A stretch of DNA of 64,000 nucleotides. Origin: Proteus mirabilis ATCC 29906 (GTDB taxonomy: Bacteria > Pseudomonadota > Gammaproteobacteria > Enterobacterales > Enterobacteriaceae). The position numbers and the translations under genes are program-made. The notes beneath the pieces were generated by a model, which was not told the DNA's origin, did not search any database, and saw nothing but the letters and a program-made list of their open reading frames with translations. Position 1 is the first letter of the stretch. Every line of letters begins with the position of its first letter. Below are positions 27,401 to 35,938 of the stretch, piece by piece. The stretch covers positions 1,074,308-1,138,307 of the forward strand of contig NZ_GG668576.1 in NCBI RefSeq assembly GCF_000160755.1, written 5' to 3'.

Positions 27401-27694
27401 GTTACTGAGCCAATGGCAGAAGGTTTTGTTGCTTTGGTAGAGATCACTCGCAGGGAGAGATTGCAACTGCTGTACAATCCTGGTGATCTCACCGTCGGTG
27501 ATGCCATCTGCTTGATACTGTTTAGCAAGATACTGGCGCAAATCATCCACTATCAATACTTCACTGTTGTTTTTGCGAGGAATAGTAATGCCGAGATAAT
27601 GCGGATAGCAGGTTTGCCCAGCATTGTTTGTATGTTGTCCTAACAGTTCTATTATCGCCTGTTCCAATTTGGCTTCAGTGAAGATATGGCTCAT
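24416..27694 (-). CDS. hsdR: Type I restriction enzyme, R subunit
   Basis: 1092 residues. The N-terminal nuclease has the PD-(D/E)xK pattern D167...E181-F-K183 (IPDAIL and VVFEFKSA). The SF2 motor has GATGCGKS (333-340), DEAH (437-440), FTGTPID and QTISRVNRRF. The C-terminal helical region contacts the HsdM-HsdS methylase. With both, it cleaves DNA lacking the modification after ATP-driven translocation. Full length; no inactivating change seen. It is separated from hsdS by 251 bases containing a terminator-like hairpin and a repeat, so it probably has its own promoter. Confidence 0.95.
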   Translation of the reverse strand: MSHIFTEAKLEQAIIELLGQHTNNAGQTCYPHYLGITIPRKNNSEVLIVDDLRQYLAKQYQADGITDGEITRIVQQLQSLPASDLYQSNKTFCHWLSNGFLLKREDRNQKDLYIELIDTQTLPSQLERLFAGEVELSVADNNRYRLVNQLEIEGQARDGGVQLRIPDAILYVNGLPLVVFEFKSAVREEEATLFDAWTQLCVRYRRDIPKLFVYNALCILSDGVNNKMGNLFAPYEFYYAWRKINGNESTEKQGINGLYTLIEGLFHPARLLDVLKNFVFFPDTSKHEVKVCCRYPQYYAARKLYYNIEKERKQITADGENIGGSGKGGTYFGATGCGKSYTMQFLARLLMKSVDFASPTIILITDRTDLDEQLAKQFCNAKAFIGDEIIVPVTSRQDLRDKLAGRASGGVFLTTIHKFTEDIQLLSERSNIICISDEAHRSQINLDQKIIINQEDGTVKKTYGFAKYLHDSLPNATYVGFTGTPIDATLDVFGETIDSYTMTESVNDEITVRIVYEGRAAKIALDNSKLEEIERYYQECEAQGTSEYQIEESKKAMANMNSILGDPDRIDALAKDFAQHYEKRVEEGSTIKGKAMVVCASRDIAYAFYQNLKLQRPEWFEAKQAIDGVELTEQEKSELMPLPMVNMVMTRGKDDHEAMYNLLGTKDYRRELDKQFKNPKSNFKIAIVVDMWLTGFDVPELDTIYIDKPLQKHNLIQTISRVNRRFEGKEKGLVVDYIGIKSRMNMALAMYSKADKSNFEDIQQSIVEVRNHLHLLSQVFHQFDSRDYFSGSPTRQLDCLNRAAEFVLQTKKIELRFMGLVKRLKAAYDICVGSEDITQDEREHIHFYLAVRSIVYKLTKGDAPDTAQMNQKVREMIAEALKAEGVEEIFTLGDEKAENIDIFDDEYMARINKIKLPNTKMQLLQKMLQKAISDFQKVNQLQGINFSKRFQALVEQYNQRKENDVLNGEEFDDFTAQMADMIYDIKAEMMSFEDIGIDMEEKAFLDILQHMCQKYDFTYDDDKMLALAKDMKLIVDDSTQYPDWSNREDIKAKLKVDLILLLHRYGFPPVANDEVYKSVLEQAENFKKYQLG

Positions 27695-27733
27695 ATCAGT
27701 GGCTTCTTTTTTTATTTTTAGCGAATTCGTTTT

Positions 27734-27860
27734 TATACTCTAAATCATTCGAGTTGCCGCTAGGCGGCAAGGGAAATAATCCCGATGAGCTTACTGGAGT
27801 AAGTGATTCGGGTTATTGAGCGTAGCCAACAACGCAGCAACTTGAAGGATAACGAGTATA
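27734..27860. repeat. 127-bp enterobacterial intergenic repeat
   Basis: Bounded by TATACTC and its inverse GAGTATA. Inside are TCATTCGAGTTGC, a GGCGGCAAG word, GAGCTTACTGGAGTAAGTGA and GCAACTTGAAGGATAACG. This is the layout of a dispersed repeat that I recall from Yersinia, Serratia and Photorhabdus intergenic regions (related to YPAL-type palindromes); naming is tentative. It lies between hsdS and hsdR. Confidence 0.65.
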
Positions 27861-27905
27861 TTGAGTTGTTTTAATTAAGATAGTTTAATTGATTCGATAA
27901 CAAAA

Positions 27906-27937
27906 ACCGCCTCACAATAAGAAAAATGTGAAGCGGT
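27906..27937 (-). terminator. Terminator after hsdS
   Basis: On the minus strand an 11-bp stem with one mismatch (ACCGCTTCACA/TGTGAGGCGGT) is followed by TTTTTG. It starts nine bases after the hsdS stop codon and would separate hsdM-hsdS transcription from hsdR. Confidence 0.65.
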
Positions 27938-27945
27938 CGAATAAA

Positions 27946-29355
27946 TTAAATAAGTGTTTCTTCTGGAATATCTATTTTTATATCACTCAAAGACAGCTCG
28001 CCGGAGATAAGTTTTGGGAGGAGTGTGTCTCGGAGTTTAGTTAATGAACGGCTTTCATTTGTATTCTGTGTTAACTTTTTAAACGAAGGTGAAACTATAT
28101 CAGCAAATCTATTCATTACTTCGCCAGAGGGCACTGCAATTTTATAGTCATTAAAGCACCCATTCTGAACTCTCTGGCGCCCTGATGAACCAACCATACT
28201 TTGTATAACGTGTTGCCTAAATGATTCATATCGAGCTAAACAGGCAATATATGAGTAATGTATGTTTTTATTACCACGAAGAATAATGAATTCAGTTGAA
28301 CCAAAACCAGCTTCATTTTCTGACAGGAAATCTACTATTCCAGTTTTACCATTTTCTAAGCACGGTGTTATACGAGCCAATAATATATCGTTATTCTGAA
28401 ATTTCATTCCTCCCGAAAAAGGCTTTTCACTAACTTCTTCTATTGAATATCCGCTAGTTGAAAGGGCTTTCATATCAACAAATTTCGCAACAGTATCTTT
28501 AGCTAAATTTACTTTCGGATTAATAAAAATAGCATCAGATATACTTTTACTCATCCACCCTTTCGGCATCCAACCGCCAAGCCCTAATGCAGGCTCAGCA
28601 CATTCTTCAAACGCATTAGGAAATAACCGCCGAATATCCTCTGATAACGGTTTAAAATTATCACTTTCGCGTACTGCTTTGCGCACTTCAACCCGACGCA
28701 GTAATTCATCAGAGAAAGCTAAATCCTGTTCAAAAAAACCAGCATCTAGTGCGTTATCAACCACAGGATCAAAATCTACAAACCATGATTTAAATAGGGT
28801 TTGCGCCATTTGTTCTAGGGTTTGGTTGATTTGGCGGTTGAGTTTTAATTTATCATCCAGAGTCTTAAGTACTTGAACAATCTTAGTTTGCTTCACTCTA
28901 GAAGGTAGCGGTATTTCCAATTTTTTAGCTGAGCTGACATTAAAGTGTTGCTGCACAGCTCCTACAATATGAGCATTTACTTGCCCATGAGCCATTGCAT
29001 TCATGAAATACGATAAGTAATGTGGACATAGTAGCTCGTTATTAACTCGAGCAATAACTATGTCTGAACAATTAGCCTCTCGAAGGTCATTTGGTATAAC
29101 GCATGTAGTTCCTGGCTTTCCGGTTCTCACAATTGCAACATCGCCCGGTTTGAGGACGGACTTAGAAAGTTTTTTATGAAACGCAGATGACACATACTTC
29201 ATGTCATCCCATTTAACATCATACTCCTCAATATTTTTTGAACGCAAAAATGGAATACCATTTTCGATATATTCATTCGTCATCGTACCAACAAAACCAA
29301 CTGTTATCTCATGACAAAGTTCACCAAGTAACCTAGTTTCAAATTTACTCCCCAT
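27946..29355 (-). CDS. hsdS: Type I restriction enzyme, S (specificity) subunit
   Basis: 469 residues with the usual two target-recognition domains (about 1-150 and 265-400). Each is followed by a conserved helical spacer: KIVQVLKTLDDKLKLNRQIN then EQMAQTLFKSWFVDFDPV in the middle, and LTKLRDTLLPKLISGELSLSD at the end. It selects the two half-sites methylated by HsdM. The first 11 bases overlap the end of hsdM, showing translational coupling. Codon use in the recognition domains is AT-richer than in the spacers, as is common for swapped domains. The target sequence cannot be read from this. Confidence 0.95.
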   Translation of the reverse strand: MGSKFETRLLGELCHEITVGFVGTMTNEYIENGIPFLRSKNIEEYDVKWDDMKYVSSAFHKKLSKSVLKPGDVAIVRTGKPGTTCVIPNDLREANCSDIVIARVNNELLCPHYLSYFMNAMAHGQVNAHIVGAVQQHFNVSSAKKLEIPLPSRVKQTKIVQVLKTLDDKLKLNRQINQTLEQMAQTLFKSWFVDFDPVVDNALDAGFFEQDLAFSDELLRRVEVRKAVRESDNFKPLSEDIRRLFPNAFEECAEPALGLGGWMPKGWMSKSISDAIFINPKVNLAKDTVAKFVDMKALSTSGYSIEEVSEKPFSGGMKFQNNDILLARITPCLENGKTGIVDFLSENEAGFGSTEFIILRGNKNIHYSYIACLARYESFRQHVIQSMVGSSGRQRVQNGCFNDYKIAVPSGEVMNRFADIVSPSFKKLTQNTNESRSLTKLRDTLLPKLISGELSLSDIKIDIPEETLI

Positions 29356-30949
29356 AACCCAACGCCTCCATATTTTTACGGATCGCTTTATCTAGCTCTG
29401 CCGCTTCATTCATCTGACGATAAAGGGTTTGGGTCAGTTCCTGCATCTTGGTTTCAAATGCCACACCATCATCTTTAACCTCCGCAGCGCCCACATAACG
29501 CCCGGGTGTTAATACAAAATCATTGGCCTTGATATCATCAAGGGTAGCAACTTTGCAAAAGCCCGCCTGATCTTGATACTGCTCAATACCGATTTCTTTG
29601 GTAGCAATACGACGTTTCAATTCACTTTCACTACTGCGCCACGCATGGAAGGTATCAGCGATAGTGGCGATATCCTCTGCGGTAAGCTCTTTTTGGGTAC
29701 GGCTTATCATAGTGCCGAGGTGACGGGCATCGATAAACAAGGTTTCCCCTTGGCGATCACGATAACCATATTTGGCACTGGCTTGTTTACTTTTACTAAT
29801 AAACCATAAGCAAACAGGGATTTGTGTGGTAAAAAAGAGCTGACCGGGTAGTGCAATCATGCACTCAATACGATCATCTTCGATGAGTTTTTGGCGAATT
29901 TCACCCTCACCGCTGGTATTCGAACTCATCGAACCGTTGGCTAACACAAACCCCGCAACACCATCTTCACTCAGCTTAGACAGCATATGTAAGATCCACG
30001 CATAGTTAGCGTTGCCCGTCGGTGGCGTGCGGAAGCCGGCAAAACGCGGATCATTAGTCAGTTCGGCTTCATTGCGCCAATCTTTTAAGTTAAACGGCGG
30101 ATTCGCCATAATAAAATCGGCTTTTAGATCAGGGTGTTGGTCGGCAAAAAAGGTATCCGCAGGGCGCTCCCCTAAATTGCCTGTTAGCCCCCTTACCGCC
30201 AAGTTCATTTTCGCCAGTTTATAGGTGGTGCTAGTCAGTTCCTGCCCGTAAATTGCAATATCTTTGCTTTTCCCTTGGTGGCTTTCGACAAACTTTAGTG
30301 ACTGCACAAACATACCGCCGGAGCCACAGCACGGGTCATATACTTTGCCTTGATAAGGTTCGAGCATTTCAGCAAGTAATGTAACTACCGATTTTGGCGT
30401 ATAGAACTCGCCCCCACCTTTACCTTCGCTGGCGGCAAAACGCCCTAAGAAATATTCATAAACGCGACCAACTAGATCTTCTTCCCCTACCCCACATTCC
30501 GTGGCGAGGGTATTGATGTTTTCAATGCTGTCGATAAGTGAAGCGAGCTTTTTCGGCTCTAGCCCTTGGCGGGAAAAATAGTTATCTGGTAATGCACCCG
30601 TCAATGATGCGTTACTTTTTTCGATGGTGGATAATGCAGTGTCAATAATCACCGCGATATCGTCTTGTTTCGCACGCTCTTGGACGTAAGACCAACGGGA
30701 TACTTGTGGCAAAAAGAAAACGTTATCTTGTTGATAGAAAACATCCATATCAACAAAAGCTTCCTGACCATTTTTGATTAATTGGCTGCGTTTGGCTTCG
30801 AATTTATCACTGATAAATTTCAGGAACACCAAACTGAGTACCACATGCTTATACTCAGAAGATTCAACACTGCCACGCAGTTGATTAGCAGTATCCCAAA
30901 GGGTTTCTTCAAAGCCTTTGGTTGTTTTCTTCGCGGGTGATTTAGCCAT
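29345..30949 (-). CDS. hsdM: Type I restriction enzyme, M (methyltransferase) subunit
   Basis: 534 residues. The N-terminal helical domain begins FEETLWDTANQLRGSVESSE and is followed by the N6-adenine methyltransferase fold: SAM-binding DPCCGSGG (205-212) and catalytic NPPF (283-286). HsdM2-HsdS methylates adenines in the target sequence to protect self DNA. It is the first gene of hsdM-hsdS, and a large imperfect hairpin lies just upstream of its start. Full length and apparently intact. Confidence 0.96.
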   Translation of the reverse strand: MAKSPAKKTTKGFEETLWDTANQLRGSVESSEYKHVVLSLVFLKFISDKFEAKRSQLIKNGQEAFVDMDVFYQQDNVFFLPQVSRWSYVQERAKQDDIAVIIDTALSTIEKSNASLTGALPDNYFSRQGLEPKKLASLIDSIENINTLATECGVGEEDLVGRVYEYFLGRFAASEGKGGGEFYTPKSVVTLLAEMLEPYQGKVYDPCCGSGGMFVQSLKFVESHQGKSKDIAIYGQELTSTTYKLAKMNLAVRGLTGNLGERPADTFFADQHPDLKADFIMANPPFNLKDWRNEAELTNDPRFAGFRTPPTGNANYAWILHMLSKLSEDGVAGFVLANGSMSSNTSGEGEIRQKLIEDDRIECMIALPGQLFFTTQIPVCLWFISKSKQASAKYGYRDRQGETLFIDARHLGTMISRTQKELTAEDIATIADTFHAWRSSESELKRRIATKEIGIEQYQDQAGFCKVATLDDIKANDFVLTPGRYVGAAEVKDDGVAFETKMQELTQTLYRQMNEAAELDKAIRKNMEALGYGE

Positions 30950-30976
30950 GTCGATAGATTCTCTTTTTTATCAGTT

Positions 30977-31031
30977 ATTATCGGCAAGCGCTAAGTTAGC
31001 GTCGGTTATTTTTACGCTAACTGCCGATAAT
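30977..31031. promoter_or_regulatory. Large inverted-repeat structure upstream of hsdM
   Basis: The outer stem ATTATCGGCA/TGCCGATAAT (30977-30986 with 31022-31031) and the inner stem GTTAGCGT/ACGCTAAC (30995-31002 with 31014-31021) are both perfect, with an 8-base bulge on one side. It starts 28 bases before the hsdM ATG, so it would lie in the leader or promoter. No controller gene is next to it. Regulatory role is inferred. Confidence 0.55.
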
Positions 31032-31123
31032 ATATACAAAATAGGTTTGGTTAAGATTATCTCATAAAATCAGGTTGGTTTGGGTGGTAAAAGCTAAATT
31101 ATATCAACCTAGATACCCCATAT

Positions 31124-31693
31124 TTATTGCTGAGCGTTAGGAGGGTAAAACTGATAATCAACAATATCTGCACCAATAGGCCCTGTTTTTGCTGTAACCC
31201 ATACGGTTCCCGTATTTTCCTTGGTTTTCGATTTTGGATCTCTAATACACCAAAAAACCCATTCCCCTGTATAAATTTCTTTTATCCGTATACCATATTC
31301 ACATTGAGGGGCTTTAAGACGTTCAGGCCCTGGCGAGACGATATGATATTGTGTTTGGTAGTGAATTGTTTGGTCTAATGATAAATAAGCAAGCACATTA
31401 AAAGTTGGAATAATTATCATAAGGCCAAGAAAAGCCCCCCAATAATAATCACTGATAACATACTTTGATGGGCGAAAGAAAGGGTGCCATATTCCCCCAA
31501 TAATCCCTGTGAAAATAGCAAAAATAATAATAATCGTCCATTTAGGAAGCCATTCAAATAATACAATGTTATCGCCTAAATAAAGCGACAAAAATAGATA
31601 AGCTAACCAAGAGCAGTACAGGATAACAAAGATGTAAGAAGGTAATGATTTTTTCTTGCTACCTTTACTGTATGATTTGAATTGGTATTCCAT
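31124..31693 (-). CDS. Uncharacterised inner membrane protein, 189 residues
   Basis: Three hydrophobic segments (about 20-40, 52-68 and 86-105) precede a soluble C-terminal domain of about 80 residues with several aromatic and charged residues (CEYGIRIKEIYTGEWVFWCI). There is no signal peptide; the N-terminus is basic (KGSKKKS). No family recognised. It is transcribed toward hsdM on the same strand, with a 174-base gap containing the large hairpin. Confidence 0.65.
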   Translation of the reverse strand: MEYQFKSYSKGSKKKSLPSYIFVILYCSWLAYLFLSLYLGDNIVLFEWLPKWTIIIIFAIFTGIIGGIWHPFFRPSKYVISDYYWGAFLGLMIIIPTFNVLAYLSLDQTIHYQTQYHIVSPGPERLKAPQCEYGIRIKEIYTGEWVFWCIRDPKSKTKENTGTVWVTAKTGPIGADIVDYQFYPPNAQQ

Positions 31694-31860
31694 AAAAACC
31701 TTAATTTATTTCCCTAAATTAATTATTTATAGTTCGAACTATCGACCTATTTATTGCCATAACCTTTCGTGAAAACAATAAGAACTATTATTTCAAACTC
31801 TAAAATGGCATCGATTTACTGATTAATTACATAACCAATACTGGAAAGTTTGGTTTATCA

Positions 31861-32082
31861 ATGTCAGATAAAGTAAAAAGTGTGTTGCTGAACGCTAAAA
31901 ACTATAATAAATCAGATGAAGAAATTCTACATCTACTTGTTCGAGAACTACAGTATGTTGACGGTAGAACATTAGCGAATACGATCCCTCGTAACGGTAT
32001 TAAATAAGCCGAAATTGTAGATGATGTAGCTAAAAAATTTAAGATTAAATGCCCCAAATGGTTATATATTTATATCTATTTA
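31861..32082 (+). pseudogene. Short unknown gene interrupted by a stop
   Basis: ATG at 31861 opens 48 codons (MSDKVKSVLLNAKNYNKSDE through RNGIK) ending in TAA at 32005-32007. The same frame then continues as AEIVDDVAKKFKIKCPKWLY, which reads as a natural continuation. A CAA-to-TAA change would explain it. No ribosome site is obvious. Family unknown. Confidence 0.4.
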
Positions 32083-32255
32083 GCTAAATCTTTTAATGCA
32101 AACAGACCTTGTTCTGCTACTATAGCTGTTTTATCGGATGCCAGCAATTGTGCTAGTTTAAACGCATCATCCCCAATATTTTCTAACTGCTTGGCTAGTA
32201 ATCTAGAACTGGCTAAGGTGTCGGTGGCTAGGGAAAGATAATAATTTTTAGACAT
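32076..32255 (-). CDS. Small helical protein, 59 residues, unknown
   Basis: ATG at 32255; reads MSKNYYLSLATDTLASSRLL, then AKQLENIGDDAFKLAQLLAS, ending LFALKDLAK. It is amphipathic and alanine/leucine-rich, compatible with two helices. The ribosome site is weak (GATAG). It overlaps the end of the broken frame on the other strand by a few bases. Could be a phage or toxin-antitoxin remnant; unknown. Confidence 0.4.
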   Translation of the reverse strand: MSKNYYLSLATDTLASSRLLAKQLENIGDDAFKLAQLLASDKTAIVAEQGLFALKDLAK

Positions 32256-32422
32256 CTATCGAAACCATTGGATAATTGGACTCGACTAACTCCCCCAGCA
32301 ATTGGAGTGAAGCGTTTTAATGCGTTTATTATCTTATCGTTTTTATATTGAAACACAAAACACTCTAAATAAGAGTATCACATTATAAATTTCAACCATT
32401 AAATATAAACATTACATATCTA

Positions 32423-32465
32423 TTAAAAATTAAAATTAAAATTAAAATTAAAATTAAAATTAAAA
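32423..32465. repeat. About seven tandem copies of TTAAAA
   Basis: Near-perfect tandem hexamers TTAAAA (the first copy has one extra A), ending about 170 bases upstream of the first DUF1120 gene. The related promoter region at 34945-35114 lacks the array. Confidence 0.8.
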
Positions 32466-32636
32466 CTCCATTTTAAATTATCTTTTTTAGATAATATTAG
32501 ATATTAAAATAAACTCAGTTTAAGAGAGTCTAAATTGGATATATTAAAAATATATTCAGATATCATTAAATAAATAAACAAAAGGTGTATTATATAATAT
32601 TGTTTTGTTATTTATCCTCTAAAAAGGAATAATGAT

Positions 32637-33332
32637 ATGAAAAAATTATTACTTAGCCTTACTATGCTGGCGATAATATCTACGCCAGTGTTGGCTAAAT
32701 CCCCTGTAGCTAACTTAAAAATCAACGGTGATATTAAGCCACCAACTTGTACTGTTAATGGGGCGACACAGCGTGATGTTATTTTTGATTACGGAGTCAT
32801 AAGCCCAACACTTATCCCTCAATCGACTGTCTACTCTTATTCTGACATTGGAGTTCAAAATACAGTTACGATTGAATGTGATGCAAAAACATATTTAACA
32901 TTTACTGCATCTGACACTTATGCTGATACAGAATTAAGTGTTAATAATACATCAGGCTGGTTTCATTTAGTTGATAAAGCAAATCCTGAAACCGCGGTTG
33001 GTGCGGCATTCTTCGCATGGGATAATGTGACTGTCGATAGCAAACCTGCGTATATTTCACGAGCAAACGATGTGTCTATTACAGGAACCAGCTACAATAA
33101 CGCCCTATATAAAGGGCCAACCAATGGTTGGACATCAGAAAAACAAACAAGCGTTGATAAAAACGCCTTGGCTCTAATTTCAGGTGAAATTTTCCAAGCA
33201 AGTTTTAGACAAGGAATGACAATGAGTACTTTTATTTTATCTAGAGATGAATTAAGTAAAAAAGGAATAGATTTATCTAATGGTTTAGATTTTATGGGAG
33301 AAGCTGTTCTCACTTTTAACTTTGGTGTCTAA
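32637..33332 (+). CDS. DUF1120 surface protein, copy 1
   Basis: 231 residues. A signal peptide ends near VLA (residues 18-20). The mature part starts KSPVANLKINGDIKPPTCTV, with a cysteine pair (PPTCTV and IECDA) as in fimbrial-like beta-sandwich subunits, and ends GEAVLTFNFGV. DUF1120 proteins are secreted, pilin-like and of unknown function; several occur in Proteus. AAAAGGAAT precedes the ATG. It is nearly the same as copy 2 in leader, promoter region and terminator, so the two arose by duplication. Confidence 0.85.
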   Translation: MKKLLLSLTMLAIISTPVLAKSPVANLKINGDIKPPTCTVNGATQRDVIFDYGVISPTLIPQSTVYSYSDIGVQNTVTIECDAKTYLTFTASDTYADTELSVNNTSGWFHLVDKANPETAVGAAFFAWDNVTVDSKPAYISRANDVSITGTSYNNALYKGPTNGWTSEKQTSVDKNALALISGEIFQASFRQGMTMSTFILSRDELSKKGIDLSNGLDFMGEAVLTFNFGV

Positions 33333-33345
33333 TTTTAAAGTAATT

Positions 33346-33390
33346 GATAATCACAATATCATTAATTTTTATATTGTGATTATCTTTTAC
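33346..33390 (+). terminator. Terminator of DUF1120 copy 1
   Basis: A perfect 14-bp stem GATAATCACAATAT/ATATTGTGATTATC (33346-33359 with 33371-33384), 11-nt loop, then TTTTAC. Confidence 0.85.
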
Positions 33391-33458
33391 GTTAAAAATT
33401 TAACAGTACTTAACAGTACTTAGTACGCTATCAATGTTCTGAATATCAAATTAGCACA

Positions 33459-34586
33459 TCATTCAATCAGGAACGATACATCAATACTTCCTTTATAAGT
33501 ATTCGTAGGTATATTTCCATTGGCACAAAGGTTAAATGATAATGACTTATAAACAGATCCCCCATTATATTTTCCCAAAGATTGTCCTGCATAAAACTCT
33601 AAGGCCTCGGCAGAATTATTATTACATACTGCATTAGTTATTTTTTTAGCTGCATCAGATACAGTAATATAAGGTGCGACTTCTTTATCTTTCAAAGGGA
33701 TATTGGGAGACATTGTCATCCCCGTTTTACTTGCATTGACTAGCTCATTATAGGGTTTTAATGTCACGTACATATTTCCTGAATGAGGGCAAGAGACAAG
33801 CATACTAGCGACACTTTGCTCAAGTAACTTGGCTGACTTAAAATTTTGTGCTAGTTGAGCGGCAAATTGTATATTTGTTGAGCTAGCAGGAGAAACATTA
33901 CATGTTTTTAAGACGTGAATAGGACCATTACCAAATGAAAAAGGAACTGAAGATAGATCTGGATTAGCCCCGCCTGAGGTTGCTGTTTGAGCTGTAGTAA
34001 AATATATTGGAGCTACAAAATCGTAAATACCGGGTTTAACATGGCCTACTGCATAAATAGAATAAGAGCTTATTCTCAAGCTAGTATTACTTACACGTGA
34101 TAAATTACCATACCAGCACATTGGGTGACGATAGACAAATTGATTAGAATATTCCTCTGTTCTAGAAATTTCTTTTCCTCGACGCAGGGTAATTCTTGTC
34201 GGGGAAGGTAATCCATTCTGATAATACAACGCATCGATAGATACTATTCCATTGATAGCTGCAACTAAATAATTTTCCCTATTTTCCTCTTCACTTACGT
34301 TTTTATTATATAATTTTAATCCGTACTCCCCCTCTTGACTTCCTGGGAATGGGAATAAAAAATTCTGCCATTGCGCACTGTTTTTACTACAATAATCTAC
34401 AACATTATTAACACCTACAGCCGCTCCATAGTAATTACCACTACTACGAAGTGACATATATGATTGAGGAGGCGTTAATTCACCTATATACCCCGTTCCA
34501 TTATCTGGAATAACAAGTGCTTTTGTTAGGAGAGGGAAAAACAGTGACAAAACAAAAAGACTGATTTTAATAGTTATCGTTTTCAA
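33459..34586 (-). CDS. Fimbrial adhesin-like protein
   Basis: 375 residues with a signal peptide (about 1-23, cleavage near KALV). The architecture suggests a two-domain tip adhesin: an N-terminal variable domain (about 24-225, with DYCSKN and HPMCWYG cysteines) and a C-terminal pilin-like domain (about 226-375) with Cys pairs (LKTCNV and LVSCPHS; NAVCNN and FNLCANG), ending in a hydrophobic strand (GSIDVSFLIE). No chaperone or usher gene is adjacent, so it would depend on a system elsewhere. It sits between DUF1120 copies 1 and 2, on the opposite strand. Binding target unknown. Confidence 0.6.
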   Translation of the reverse strand: MKTITIKISLFVLSLFFPLLTKALVIPDNGTGYIGELTPPQSYMSLRSSGNYYGAAVGVNNVVDYCSKNSAQWQNFLFPFPGSQEGEYGLKLYNKNVSEEENRENYLVAAINGIVSIDALYYQNGLPSPTRITLRRGKEISRTEEYSNQFVYRHPMCWYGNLSRVSNTSLRISSYSIYAVGHVKPGIYDFVAPIYFTTAQTATSGGANPDLSSVPFSFGNGPIHVLKTCNVSPASSTNIQFAAQLAQNFKSAKLLEQSVASMLVSCPHSGNMYVTLKPYNELVNASKTGMTMSPNIPLKDKEVAPYITVSDAAKKITNAVCNNNSAEALEFYAGQSLGKYNGGSVYKSLSFNLCANGNIPTNTYKGSIDVSFLIE

Positions 34587-35114
34587 TTTTCACCACCAAG
34601 CATAATGACAGATAGAACCATCTATATATTATTTATTATATGATTATTATTGATTTTTATCTCTAACAATAAGAATAAAAATCATTATTCCATATAAAAA
34701 CTAAAATAAAAACAAAGTAAAGAAAAGCATTCTAAAAAAGAATCATTCCCGCTATTTTTAGTAAGATAATATTTTCAATAACTGTTAACAAACATCATTT
34801 TAAGATTTTCTCCTGCGTTCTTTTTTCACTTTCTATGCTTATTCCATTTCACGTATTCTCACCTTATAGCTTGATTGCTCTGACAATAATCTGCACACAA
34901 ATGCACTTGAAAAAAAATAAAATAGCTATTAGCGATATAAAAGGTCTATTTTTAATTATCACTTTTAGATAATATTAGACATTAAAATAAACTCAGTTTA
35001 AGAAAGTCTAAATTAGATATATTAAAAATATATTCAGATATCATTAAATAAATAAACAAAAGGTGTATTATATAATATTGCTTTGTTATTTATCCTCTAA
35101 AAAGGAATAATGAT

Positions 35115-35822
35115 ATGAAAAAATTATTACTTAGCCTTACTATGCTGGCGATAATATCTACGCCAGTGTTGGCTAAATCCCCTGTAGCTAACTTAAAAAT
35201 CAACGGTGATATTAAGCCACCAACTTGTACTATTAATGGAGCAACACAAAGTGATGTAATTTTCGATTACGGAGTCATAAGCCCAACACTTATCCCTCAA
35301 TCGAAAATTTATTCTTATCCTGCCAGTATGGTTCAAAATACAGTTACAGTTGAATGTGATGCAAAAACATATTTAACCTTTGTTGCGTCTGATACTTATG
35401 ATAATACAGAATTAAGCGTTAATAATACGTCAGACTGGTTTCATTTAGTAGATAAAGCAAATCCTGAAACTGCGGTTGGAGCAGCTTATTTTGTATGGGA
35501 TAATGTGACTGTTGATGGCAAACCTGCGTATATTTCACGAGCAAACGATGCTGCTATCACAGGGACTAACTACTATAATGTCCTATATAAAGGGCCAACC
35601 AATGGTTGGACATCAAAACAACAGACAGAATCGGTTGATAAAGGCTCTCTGGCTCTAATTTCAGGTGAAATTTTCCAAGCAAATTTCAGACAGGGAATTG
35701 AAAGTAATCCTACTCAAACCTTTATTTTATCTAGAGATGAATTAAGTAAAAAAGGAATAGATTTATCTAATGGTTTAGATTTTATCGGGGAGGCTGTTCT
35801 CACTTTTAATTTTGGTGTCTAA
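35115..35822 (+). CDS. DUF1120 surface protein, copy 2
   Basis: 235 residues, with the same first 39 residues as copy 1 (signal peptide and NGDIKPPTCT) and the same end. Differences are concentrated in the middle, with a four-residue insertion (ESNPTQ region) near the C-terminus. About 170 bases upstream, including AAAAGGAAT before the ATG, are almost the same as in copy 1. This pattern suggests a recent cassette duplication followed by divergence or recombination of the exposed middle. Confidence 0.85.
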   Translation: MKKLLLSLTMLAIISTPVLAKSPVANLKINGDIKPPTCTINGATQSDVIFDYGVISPTLIPQSKIYSYPASMVQNTVTVECDAKTYLTFVASDTYDNTELSVNNTSDWFHLVDKANPETAVGAAYFVWDNVTVDGKPAYISRANDAAITGTNYYNVLYKGPTNGWTSKQQTESVDKGSLALISGEIFQANFRQGIESNPTQTFILSRDELSKKGIDLSNGLDFIGEAVLTFNFGV

Positions 35823-35835
35823 TTTTAAAGTAATT

Positions 35836-35879
35836 GATAATCACAATATAATTAAAATTTATATTGTGATTATCTTTTG
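35836..35879 (+). terminator. Terminator of DUF1120 copy 2
   Basis: The same perfect 14-bp stem as after copy 1 (35836-35849 with 35861-35874), with a different loop, followed by TTTTGC. Confidence 0.85.
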
Positions 35880-35938
35880 CTATCAATAAGAACCCCTCAA
35901 AATTTAATATAATTAAGGACTTCTCATATAACATAAAA

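Noticed and set aside
7300-32600. A second copy of the ssrA 3' end as right attachment site of one large island
   Set aside because: I looked for the GGGTTCAACTCCCGCC word beyond 7331 and did not see it, so the island cannot be delimited by an ssrA repeat in this window.
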